From JADJEI01 sp035328465 (GTDB lineage Bacteria; Bacteroidota; Ignavibacteria; Ignavibacteriales; Ignavibacteriaceae), in the NCBI GenBank assembly GCA_035328465.1, contig DAOLIQ010000132.1:1-6021 (forward strand): a stretch of DNA of 6,021 nucleotides, written 5' to 3'. The position numbers were made by a program, and so were the translations under genes. Every line of letters begins with the position of its first letter. Positions within the stretch are counted from its first letter, which is position 1. The notes under the pieces were generated by a model. The model did not search any database. It was not told the DNA's origin and was given only the letters and a program-made list of their open reading frames with translations. Of the stretch, positions 1-5,977 are shown one piece after another.

Positions 1-2738
1 AAATTACTCATTTTGTTCGTGATGCTAACGGAAATGTTGTTGAATACAGGAATGTAGCGCGTAATATTAACGATCGCAAGCAGGCAGAATCAAAACTCCA
101 AAATGAACGATTACTGCTGCGTACACTTATTGATAATATTCCGGATTCAATTTATTTGAAAGACTTAGCCCTCCGTAAGACACTCGCCAACTCCACTGAA
201 GTCCGTTACGCTGGAGCCAAATCTGAGGCTGAAGTTTTAGGTAAGACTGATTTTGAGGTTTATCCAAAAGAACTTGCAGAAAGGTTTTTTGCTGACGACC
301 AATCGGTGATACAAACTGGTAAGGCAGTGCTTAATAGGGAAGAATTTATACTTGACGAGAAAGAACAGAAACGGTGGCTGCTCTCCTCTAAAATACCATT
401 GAGAGATAGAGATGGTCGGATTATTGGTCTGGTAGGTATCGGACGTGACATCTCCGAACGCAAACAGGTCGAAGAAGAACTACGCAAAAGCCGTGAAGAG
501 TTACTTAAATTTTTTGAGGATGACATTTCCGCTGATTTTATTACTACTCCTTCAGGAAAACTATTGCAATGCAACAAAACATTTTTGGAATTATTTGGTT
601 TTAAATCCAAAGAAGAAGCTCTTGCATTCCCAATTGAAAAATTATATCAGGCTCCATCTGATAGAAACCGGTTTATTGAACTTATTAAAAAGAATAAAAA
701 AATTGAAAACTTTGAAGGTGAGCTGCTATCACTTGATGGCAAAATTATTTATACGATACAAAACGCTTTTGCTGAGTTTGATGATGCGGGTGAATTGATT
801 CAGATAAGAGTATACATTCTCAATATCACAAAAAGAAAGAAAGCAGAAGAAGAACTAAAAAAACTTTCAAGAGTAGTCGAGCAAAGTCCGGCTTCGGTTG
901 TTATAACAAATCAGGATGGCGATATAGAATATGTAAATGATAAGTTTTGTAAGGTAACAGGTTATTCTAAGGAAGAAGTGTTCGGTAAAAATCCACGTAT
1001 TTTAAAGTCCAATCATCACGATAAAAATTTCTATGCAGATTTTTGGAGCAGACTTTTATCCGGTAAAGATTGGAAAGGGGAGATGTTGAACAAAAAGAAA
1101 AATGGAGAGTTATTTTGGGAGTCTGTGCTTCTCTCGCCATTGCTGAACAAGGAAGGAGACATAACTAATTTTGTTGCTGTAAAAGAAGACATAACAGAGC
1201 GCAAGAAAAGAGAAGAAGAAATCGTTATGTTAGCTGATGCTCTCAAAAGCATCAGTGAGTGCGTAAGTATAACAGATAAAGAAGACAAAATTATTTTTGT
1301 TAATGATTCATTTGCAAAAACTTATGGCTACAGCCAATCTGAATTGATAGGAAAACATATCAGTAATTTTCGATCGCCAAACAATCCGCAAACATTAATT
1401 GATGAAATACTGCCCTCGACATTACGCGGCGGGTGGCAGGGTGAATTGTGGAATAAAAGAAAAGACGGAAGTGAGTTCCTTATTTATCTCTCTACAAAAA
1501 TTATTAACAATAAGGAGGGTAAACTTATCGGGCTCATTGGAGTTGCATCGGATATTACGGAACGAAAGACTGCTGAGATGGAATTGATCAAAGCTAAAGA
1601 ATTAGCCAATCAATCAAATAGACTAAAAGATGCTTTTATTGCCAATATGTCCCACGAAATCAGAACTCCGCTGAATGGAATTTTAGGATTATCGGAAATA
1701 ATAAAGGATATGTATGCCGAGCATATTAAAGAGGAAGATAAAGAATTATTTGCAGGCATTGAGCATTCAAGTAAGAGAATAATAAGAACGATTGACATGA
1801 TTTTAAATTATTCCCGCATCCAAACCGGGGATTTTCCTGTAGCGCATAGAAAAATTGAACTTTCTTCGATATGTGAAAATTTAGTTAAAGAATTTTTCAA
1901 TTCCGCAAAAAGTAAATCGCTTAAATTTTCCTTCGAAAACAGTTGCAGTAAATCAACTTCAATATTCGCCGATGAATATTCCGTAACACATGCAATTTCC
2001 AATTTGATAGATAATGCAATTAAATATACCAATAATGGTTTTGTTGATGTTTGTCTTTACAACGGAAAAGATGATGATATTATGCTTGATGTAAAAGACA
2101 GCGGGATTGGAATAAGCGAGGGTTATATTCAGCACATCTTCGAACCATATCAGCAGGAGCAAATGGGTTACGGTCGCGCTTATGAAGGAGTTGGGCTTGG
2201 GCTTCCAATGGTAAAGAAATTTTTACTCCTGAACAATGCAAGTATTGCAGTGAAAAGCACAAAAGCAAAAGGGACAATCTTTACAGTCAATTTCGGAAAG
2301 TCCATCTACCCGGCTGAAGAAAAAATGACCGGAGAAAAAATCATAAAAAATATTTCTATATCAGAAAGAAAAAACTTGCCTTTAGTTCTGATTGTCGAAG
2401 ATGATAAAATAAATCAATCAACAATTGAAAGATTCATTGAAAAGAATTTTCGGGCAATCAGCACTGATTCTTCCGATGAAGCAATTGAATTACTTAAGAA
2501 TAATAAAGTTGATATTATCCTGATGGATATTTCAATTAAAGGAAGTATGAATGGATTGGAATTAACAAAAGAGTTAAAAGCATCCAAAGAATACCCCGGG
2601 ATACCGGTGATTGCAATAACAGCCCACGCATTTGAAAGCGACAGACTAAATGCTATGAAAGCCGGCTGTGATGAATATTTATCAAAACCTTTTTCAAGAA
2701 ATTCACTGCTTGATACAATTGGGAAGTTCGTTTTATAA
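1..2738 (+). CDS. Multi-PAS hybrid histidine kinase with C-terminal receiver (5' end outside window)
   Basis: The frame is open from the left edge (first full codon at 3), so the start lies outside. An internal TTG at 156 is not a start: upstream codons read ...RTLIDNIPDSIYLKDL, the continuous beginning of a PAS domain. Of 911 visible residues (1 = codon at 3): residues 1-26 end a PAS domain (NINDRK); further PAS domains occupy about 44-154, 170-279, 288-402 and 410-522, each closed by a DIT/SERK-like motif. HisKA carries MSHEIRTPLNG with phosphoacceptor His551. HATPase has the N box NLIDNAIKYT (Asn671), G1 DSGIGI (699) and G2 GVGLGL (729). The receiver (about 795-911) has E799/D800/D801, phosphoacceptor Asp842, Thr873 and Lys895, so all catalytic parts look intact. 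The third complete PAS (NPRILKS, then GKDWKGE) resembles the class containing flavin-binding NifL-type domains; a cofactor is only inference. No membrane segment is visible, suggesting cytosolic sensing. The signal is unknown. Confidence 0.96.
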   Translation, partial: ITHFVRDANGNVVEYRNVARNINDRKQAESKLQNERLLLRTLIDNIPDSIYLKDLALRKTLANSTEVRYAGAKSEAEVLGKTDFEVYPKELAERFFADDQSVIQTGKAVLNREEFILDEKEQKRWLLSSKIPLRDRDGRIIGLVGIGRDISERKQVEEELRKSREELLKFFEDDISADFITTPSGKLLQCNKTFLELFGFKSKEEALAFPIEKLYQAPSDRNRFIELIKKNKKIENFEGELLSLDGKIIYTIQNAFAEFDDAGELIQIRVYILNITKRKKAEEELKKLSRVVEQSPASVVITNQDGDIEYVNDKFCKVTGYSKEEVFGKNPRILKSNHHDKNFYADFWSRLLSGKDWKGEMLNKKKNGELFWESVLLSPLLNKEGDITNFVAVKEDITERKKREEEIVMLADALKSISECVSITDKEDKIIFVNDSFAKTYGYSQSELIGKHISNFRSPNNPQTLIDEILPSTLRGGWQGELWNKRKDGSEFLIYLSTKIINNKEGKLIGLIGVASDITERKTAEMELIKAKELANQSNRLKDAFIANMSHEIRTPLNGILGLSEIIKDMYAEHIKEEDKELFAGIEHSSKRIIRTIDMILNYSRIQTGDFPVAHRKIELSSICENLVKEFFNSAKSKSLKFSFENSCSKSTSIFADEYSVTHAISNLIDNAIKYTNNGFVDVCLYNGKDDDIMLDVKDSGIGISEGYIQHIFEPYQQEQMGYGRAYEGVGLGLPMVKKFLLLNNASIAVKSTKAKGTIFTVNFGKSIYPAEEKMTGEKIIKNISISERKNLPLVLIVEDDKINQSTIERFIEKNFRAISTDSSDEAIELLKNNKVDIILMDISIKGSMNGLELTKELKASKEYPGIPVIAITAHAFESDRLNAMKAGCDEYLSKPFSRNSLLDTIGKFVL

Positions 2739-2760
2739 AGATATTAATTTAATTTTTTAT

Positions 2761-2767
2761 AGGAGAG
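2761..2767 (+). promoter_or_regulatory. Ribosome binding site of the stand-alone receiver gene
   Basis: AGGAGAG lies 7 nt before the ATG at 2775. It is a strong Shine-Dalgarno match inside the 36-nt gap after the kinase stop codon. The gap has room for little else and shows no hairpin terminator, so the two genes are probably on one mRNA. Confidence 0.85.
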
Positions 2768-2774
2768 TTTTAGT

Positions 2775-3170
2775 ATGGCAGATTCAAATATTCAATCAAA
2801 AAAAATCCTTATTGTCGAAGACAATGAAGTAAACAGCAAAATAATGGAATTTCAGCTTAGTAAATATTATTTGATTGATATCGCCAAAAATGGAGATGAG
2901 GCTATCGAATTGTTCTCGAAAAATGATTATAATCTTATACTCATGGACATAAATCTCGGTGCCGGACTAAACGGGATCGAGGTTATGAAAATAATCCGTG
3001 AATCAGATAAAGGTACAAATACCCCGGTCATTGCAATCACTGCCTATGCTAATTTCGGCAACAAAGAATCTTTTCTAAATGCTGGCTTTGATAACTACAT
3101 ATTAAAGCCGTATCATTCGGATGATCTGTTAAGATGTGTAATGGATACTATAAATATTTATAGTGATTAA
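2775..3170 (+). CDS. Stand-alone response regulator receiver protein
   Basis: This 131-residue protein is one CheY-like receiver domain with no output domain. Visible landmarks are IVEDNEVN with acidic residues E15 and D16, the phosphoacceptor Asp58 in LILMDINLG, Thr89 in VIAITAYA, and Lys111-Pro112 in YILKPY; together they make a complete phosphorylation site. The length is normal for a single-domain receiver. It starts 36 nt after the hybrid kinase on the same strand, with AGGAGAG 7 nt upstream. The likely role is to receive phosphate from that kinase, either directly or in competition with its fused receiver, and pass it on by protein contact. It resembles the fused receiver (IVEDDKIN / MDISIKGSMNGLEL there, IVEDNEVN / MDINLGAGLNGIEV here), so the pair may be duplicates. 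The partner output protein is not in the window. Function as a receiver is secure; the pairing is inferred from position. Confidence 0.94.
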   Translation: MADSNIQSKKILIVEDNEVNSKIMEFQLSKYYLIDIAKNGDEAIELFSKNDYNLILMDINLGAGLNGIEVMKIIRESDKGTNTPVIAITAYANFGNKESFLNAGFDNYILKPYHSDDLLRCVMDTINIYSD

Positions 3171-3185
3171 TCCATCCTACTATGA

Positions 3186-4022
3186 CTATGCATTTTTTAA
3201 TAGATTAATATCCAGCTTTTTCATGCTCATCAGAGCTTTTATTACTCCCGGTGCTTTTTCCGGGTCGATCATTAATTTGGGAAGTATAGCTGGGATGATT
3301 TGCCACGAAACGCCGAATTTATCTTTCAGCCATCCGCACATACTTTCTTCTCCCCCATCCGTTAGTAATTCCCAGTATTCATCAATCTCATCCTGCGTAT
3401 CACATTCAACAACAAAGGAAACAGCTTCGTTGAAGTAAAAATCATGATCTCCGGGACCATCCATAGCAATAATGTTGTACCCATTCAATTTAAATTCTGA
3501 AAACATCACCTTGCCGGCATTAGCATCTTCCGGCGGATAATGGATCATCACATCTATCGAGGAATTATCAAAAACAGCACTGTAATAATTTACAGCCCTC
3601 TCCGCACTTCCAAACAGATCGTTTGTGAACAATATAGATGGAGATATTTTTAGATTAGTATCTTCATTACTTGAAACAGACAACTGCCATGTTACACCAA
3701 ACTTATCCTGAAGCCAGCCGTATCTCTCACTCCAGGGATATTCATCAATAGGCATTAATGCTTTACCCCCATCAATTAGTCTATCCCACATCCTATTGGT
3801 TTCATTTATTGATCCGCAAATGACAAAAAAAGAAATGGATGGATTAATCTCAAACATTGGTCCGCCGTTAAGTCCCATAAATTTTGTTCCGTTTAATTCA
3901 AAAGTAACAACCACCTGATTTTCAGAAGTTATTTTGGAATTATTGAAGATGGAGCAGTAAAATTCTGCTGCGGCATTGGCTTGTCCATCAAACCATAAGC
4001 AAGGATAAATTTGATTTGTCAT
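3186..4022 (-). CDS. Two-domain PhnB-like VOC superfamily protein
   Basis: This 278-residue protein has two tandem glyoxalase/bleomycin-resistance-type (VOC) modules of the PhnB-like family, the Pfam domain with the misleading name 3-demethylubiquinone-9 3-methyltransferase. Module 1 (about 4-116) opens with IYPCLWFDGQA..AAEFY..IF and closes with YGWLQDKFGVTWQL (101-114). Module 2 (about 126-245) opens with ISPSILFTND and closes with CGWLKDKFGVSWQIIP (229-244). The repeated closing motif shows internal duplication. Members lack a methyltransferase fold and mostly have no known reaction. I chose the ATG at 4022 over an in-frame ATG at 4052. AAAGGA sits 7 nt before the former, the latter has no good RBS, and family members typically begin just before the PCLWFDG motif. 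The gene is convergent with the receiver gene, only 15 nt apart, with no hairpin between them. No signal peptide or membrane segment is seen. It is probably cytosolic and unrelated to the signalling operon. Confidence 0.9.
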   Translation of the reverse strand: MTNQIYPCLWFDGQANAAAEFYCSIFNNSKITSENQVVVTFELNGTKFMGLNGGPMFEINPSISFFVICGSINETNRMWDRLIDGGKALMPIDEYPWSERYGWLQDKFGVTWQLSVSSNEDTNLKISPSILFTNDLFGSAERAVNYYSAVFDNSSIDVMIHYPPEDANAGKVMFSEFKLNGYNIIAMDGPGDHDFYFNEAVSFVVECDTQDEIDEYWELLTDGGEESMCGWLKDKFGVSWQIIPAILPKLMIDPEKAPGVIKALMSMKKLDINLLKNA

Positions 4023-4029
4023 TTTATGT

Positions 4030-4035
4030 TCCTTT
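4030..4035 (-). promoter_or_regulatory. Ribosome binding site deciding the start of the VOC gene
   Basis: On the minus strand AAAGGA is followed by 7 nt and then ATG at 4022. It lies inside the longer in-frame ORF that begins at 4052. This supports the downstream start and removes ten residues from the longest ORF. Confidence 0.75.
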
Positions 4036-4420
4036 AATTTAATATCATTCATTAGTAACCTGACTTACGCAAAAAAGCGGCAATTTTTTCAAGGGAAATT
4101 GAATGTCATTTTATCCTGCTGACCATTCTGCGTGACAGTAACTTGATAAAATGCTCTGTGAAAAACGATTCAAATCTTGAAGCAGATATTTTTTACCTTA
4201 GATTATATTATATTTTTTTAAAATAGTATTTCTTACAACAGCAATTCTTCAGTTAATTAAATCTACATCAATAAAATTAAAAACTCAATAGTGTGCTTAA
4301 TTTATTTTTTAAAATAAAATTTATACTGAAATCCATAGAGGAAAAACAGAACTGTACAGCATTAGAATTATCAACACAAACATTTCCATTCCAAAAGGAG
4401 TCTCTCAAAAAAAACTACTA
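4036..4420. other. AT-rich intergenic region without a gene
   Basis: Between the VOC gene and the terminator of the next gene there is no plausible coding region on either strand. The DNA is very AT-rich, notably around 4190-4330. It contains an A/T-only inverted repeat (TTTATTTT, two T, AAAATAAA, 4301-4318), which is expected by chance in such DNA, and the palindrome CTGTACAG at 4352-4359. It should hold the promoter of the minus-strand VOC gene, but I cannot pick out a convincing -35/-10 pair or a Bacteroidota-type -33/-7 pair. Confidence 0.6.
4107..4153. repeat. 9-bp perfect inverted repeat with 29-nt spacer
   Basis: CATTTTATC (4107-4115) is repeated inverted as GATAAAATG (4145-4153). It lies about 85-130 nt upstream of the VOC start, so it could be an operator or part of a decayed palindromic repeat. 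The arms are AT-rich and the spacer is long, so chance is also possible. Confidence 0.3.
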
Positions 4421-4453
4421 AAAAGGCGATCACTTTATAGCTGATCGCCTTTT
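4421..4453 (-). terminator. Intrinsic terminator downstream of the 207-residue gene
   Basis: AAAAGGCGATCA (4421-4432) pairs perfectly with TGATCGCCTTTT (4442-4453) around a 9-nt loop, giving a 12-bp stem with a GC-rich centre. Read on the minus strand it follows the stop codon at 4528 by about 75 nt. The 3' arm ends in TTTT, and a further run of eight T comes six nt later, so it suits termination of the minus-strand gene. The A-rich and T-rich arms would also let it act weakly on the plus strand, but no plus-strand gene reads into it. Confidence 0.85.
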
Positions 4454-4527
4454 AGATTTGGATACGTATCATAATATGTTCTTTTATTCCCTGTTTTTTG
4501 GAGGGTGGGAGGAAGTGCTGTTGTTTA

Positions 4528-5151
4528 TTACCCTACCGTTATACTTGCTATATCTGACTGCTGACCGACTTCAGCATCCTTGTAAACAAGTCTGCCGAAG
4601 TATTCACGCTTTTCCGGCGCACCATTAAGGTTGGGGCGTGCGTCCTTAAAGCTGGTTAACATTACAGTTGCAAGCAATGTGAAGGTAGTCTCATCACCGC
4701 GTTTGCTGTAGATATTTATTGCAGCAACAGATCCTTTTTTCCAGGTAATCCTGATTGATCCGTCAGCATTCTTAAAAAGCTTAAGAAATGGTTTCAGTTC
4801 GTCAAGATTTAATGGAACATCTATGGATTCTATTCCCAGGTCCTGACCAATCTGCAGGGTGTAGTTTGCACTGCTTTTGATCTTTTTGACAAGAGATCTT
4901 AAAGCCCCGGGGTTTGAAACTTCTGCTTTCTTTTTAGCTTTGTTATCCTGCACGGCAGCATGATAAGAGGCTTCGGCAGATACCTGCGCAGCGAAAGCAG
5001 TGCGGTGAGTGGTGATAGCTGCAGTAATTGCTGCTACTTCGGCAGCTGTTACTGATACCTGTGCATTATACAAAGGCAGCTTTGTTGCGAAATTTTCTTC
5101 CCATGTGTCAAACTGATCGTTTGATTGGGGAAGATAGTCTTTTGACGACAT
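4528..5151 (-). CDS. Protein of unknown function, helical N-terminus plus FnIII-like C-terminal part
   Basis: I do not recognise a named function. The protein has 207 residues, no cysteine, no signal peptide and no membrane segment. Residues 1-25 (DYLPQSNDQFDTWEENF) lead into a long Ala/Thr-rich, helix-prone stretch (about 33-75), a Lys-rich segment (KAKKK, 71-75) and LRSLVKKIKSSANYT (84-98). After a linker around 110-125 the C-terminal part (about 130-207) has short alternating hydrophobic strands (SIRITWKKG, AINIYSKRG, FTLLATVML) and ends in SDIASITVG, like a fibronectin type III domain. From memory the layout resembles hypothetical proteins seen in several environmental bacteria that start with an acidic 'F..W..NF' segment; this needs a search. 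The start is the ATG at 5151, not the in-frame TTG at 5166, because AAAGGA lies between them. It is monocistronic: a terminator follows, and a possible sigma-54-like element lies about 105 nt upstream. Confidence 0.85.
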   Translation of the reverse strand: MSSKDYLPQSNDQFDTWEENFATKLPLYNAQVSVTAAEVAAITAAITTHRTAFAAQVSAEASYHAAVQDNKAKKKAEVSNPGALRSLVKKIKSSANYTLQIGQDLGIESIDVPLNLDELKPFLKLFKNADGSIRITWKKGSVAAINIYSKRGDETTFTLLATVMLTSFKDARPNLNGAPEKREYFGRLVYKDAEVGQQSDIASITVG

Positions 5152-5157
5152 AATGCG

Positions 5158-5163
5158 TCCTTT
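5158..5163 (-). promoter_or_regulatory. Ribosome binding site deciding the start of the 207-residue gene
   Basis: Minus-strand sequence reads TTGAAAGGACGCATTATG. AAAGGA stands 6 nt before the ATG at 5151 and overlaps codons that a TTG start at 5166 would translate. The ATG is therefore the better start. Confidence 0.8.
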
Positions 5164-5256
5164 CAAATGATTAATAATAATTATTTAAATGATCCTGCGG
5201 CTGAGAAGAGTTAATTTTTTGATTTTCCCTTCTTGCCATCGGTCTGAAATTTATGT

Positions 5257-5272
5257 TTCAACCATTGTGCCA
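5257..5272 (-). promoter_or_regulatory. Possible sigma-54 (-24/-12) promoter of the 207-residue gene
   Basis: Minus-strand TGGCACA-ATGG-TTGAA matches the -24/-12 consensus TGGCACR-N4-TTGCW in the whole -24 block and in spacing. It lacks the C of the -12 GC, which is normally strongly conserved. Placed about 105 nt before the ATG at 5151, it would give a leader of about 95 nt. The spacing match is notable, but the missing -12 C keeps this tentative. Confidence 0.3.
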
Positions 5273-5393
5273 AAGTGATTATTGCAGATTAAGCATTGGT
5301 GTAAAAAGAAAATATTACCCTGCCGTACAATAAATGTTTGAAAATATGCAAAAAGAATAATTTCTCTAACAAATTAAATTCTTCAAATTCATA

Positions 5394-5546
5394 GGGGAAG
5401 TCCCGCATTCAAAAAAACACTCCCCGCATCCAACGAAGGGAGTTCCGCACGGAAAAAAATATTCCCCGCATTCAATGAAGGGAGTTCCGCACGGAATAAA
5501 ACGTTCCCCGCATTCAACGAAGGGAGTTCCGCATATAAAAAAATGT
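5394..5546. repeat. Tandem array of 42-bp units (about 3.6 copies)
   Basis: Three full units begin at 5421, 5463 and 5505, each exactly 42 nt and opening with TCCCCGCAT. An in-phase partial unit precedes them (5394-5420). Adjacent units differ at 5 and 6 of 42 positions, mostly in the A-rich tail; the first 29 positions are nearly invariant. Each unit carries CCC...GAAGGGAGTTCCGCA, and units 1 and 2 have TTCCGCACGGAA, a near-palindrome with 5-bp arms. The period is too short and the whole unit too conserved for a CRISPR array. No protein is encoded. Function is unknown: a protein-binding array, a variable-number repeat or an RNA with repeated hairpins are all possible. Confidence 0.85.
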
Positions 5547-5588
5547 ACGTTTATTTCAATAAAAGGAATGTTTTAATAATATTTACAA

Positions 5589-5609
5589 CTCCCCCATGCA
5601 AAAAAACGT
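5589..5609. repeat. Decayed half unit of the 42-bp repeat
   Basis: This 21-nt stretch (CTCCCCCATGC followed by seven A and CGT) matches the partial first unit at 5400-5420 at about 16 of 21 positions, including the CCC, CAT and seven-A blocks. It is followed by ACG, as the third full unit is. It suggests the array was once longer or that half units are scattered. Confidence 0.4.
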
Positions 5610-5815
5610 ACGCATCTCGTGATGATTAGAGCACCTGAATAAAAAGATGTATAATTATTACAAGTAAAATTTTCCTACTGGGAAATAATTACATAGCCGG
5701 GAGAAGGAATAACATTAATTAAGATGGACATCTTACGCATACTGCATTTTCAAATAACCCCGGAATTTAGAGGCTGTGTGACTATTCAATTTCAAGAATG
5801 AACCCGCCCTAAAAG

Positions 5816-5834
5816 CCTCTCTTAAAAAGAGAGG
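5816..5834. repeat. Hairpin 1 inside the MITE-like element
   Basis: CCTCTCTT (5816-5823) and AAGAGAGG (5827-5834) form a perfect 8-bp stem with a 3-nt AAA loop. It is one of two internal stem-loops with related pyrimidine-rich arms. Confidence 0.75.
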
Positions 5835-5860
5835 GACTTTGAAAATATGTTGTTTTAAGA

Positions 5861-5883
5861 CCCTTCTCTTGCTAAGAGAAGGG
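5861..5883. repeat. Hairpin 2 inside the MITE-like element
   Basis: CCCTTCTCTT (5861-5870) and AAGAGAAGGG (5874-5883) form a perfect 10-bp stem with a 3-nt GCT loop. The arm resembles that of hairpin 1 (C/T-rich ending in CTCTT), which suggests an internal duplication or a structure under selection. No T-run follows on the plus strand, so it does not look like a terminator there. Confidence 0.8.
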
Positions 5884-5961
5884 GTTGGGGATGAGTTCCC
5901 TGTTTGACAAATAATTTTCACACAGACTCTTTATACCGGGGGATAAAATAAAACAAATGAC

Positions 5962-5977
5962 CCGGGCTTAAGCCCGG
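5962..5977. repeat. Perfect 16-bp GC-rich palindrome at the right edge
   Basis: CCGGGCTTAAGCCCGG is fully self-complementary with no spacer. It is followed at 5993-6002 by GGCTCAAGCC, a weaker echo of the same palindrome core. Such elements usually belong to families of interspersed intergenic repeats; this one may be part of the same older repeat as the CCCCGG/CCGGGG arms just upstream. It may continue beyond the window. Confidence 0.6.

Larger units (their letters stand above)
5770..5929. mobile_element. 160-bp MITE-like element with 17-bp terminal inverted repeats
   Basis: The left end GAGGCTGTGTGACTATT (5770-5786) and the inverse of the right end, GAGTCTGTGTGAAAATT (5913-5929), agree at 14 of 17 positions. 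The element is flanked directly by TTTA on both sides (5766-5769 and 5930-5933), the expected mark of a 4-bp target duplication. It carries no gene and consists of the ends plus two perfect hairpins, so it would depend on a transposase supplied elsewhere. The ends resemble insertion-sequence termini in general style (GAGGCTGT...), but I cannot name the family. The long minus-strand ORF across it is not a real protein. Confidence 0.75.
5758..5941. repeat. Interrupted palindrome flanking the MITE (old hairpin target site)
   Basis: CCCCGG (5758-5763) and its inverse CCGGGG (5936-5941) lie just outside the MITE-like element and its TTTA repeats. Removing the element and one TTTA restores CCCCGG, an 8-nt AATTTATA loop, and CCGGGG. 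This would be a 6-bp, all-GC hairpin, consistent with insertion into the loop of an existing palindromic repeat. Confidence 0.55.

Noticed and set aside
156..2738. Kinase gene starting at TTG 156
   Set aside because: The frame is open to the left edge. The upstream codons encode the end of one PAS domain and the conserved beginning of the next, so the TTG is an internal Leu codon.
3171..3185. Shared bidirectional terminator between the receiver and VOC genes
   Set aside because: Only 15 nt separate the two stop codons, and no inverted repeat with a T-run is visible there or just around it.
3163..3438. 91-residue plus-strand ORF overlapping the receiver and VOC genes
   Set aside because: It is antisense to the well-supported VOC gene, is Ser/Ile-rich low-complexity in character, and overlaps the receiver's 3' end without its own RBS.
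4301..4318. A/T-only inverted repeat as a regulatory site or terminator
   Set aside because: Stems made only of A and T are expected by chance in this AT-rich stretch and would form a very weak hairpin.
5394..5546. CRISPR array
   Set aside because: The period is 42 nt and nearly the whole unit is conserved, so there are no unique spacers of normal length, and no cas genes are visible.
5733..5921. 62-residue minus-strand ORF
   Set aside because: It is almost entirely the MITE-like element read through its hairpins and terminal repeats. It has no RBS-supported start and no protein-like composition.
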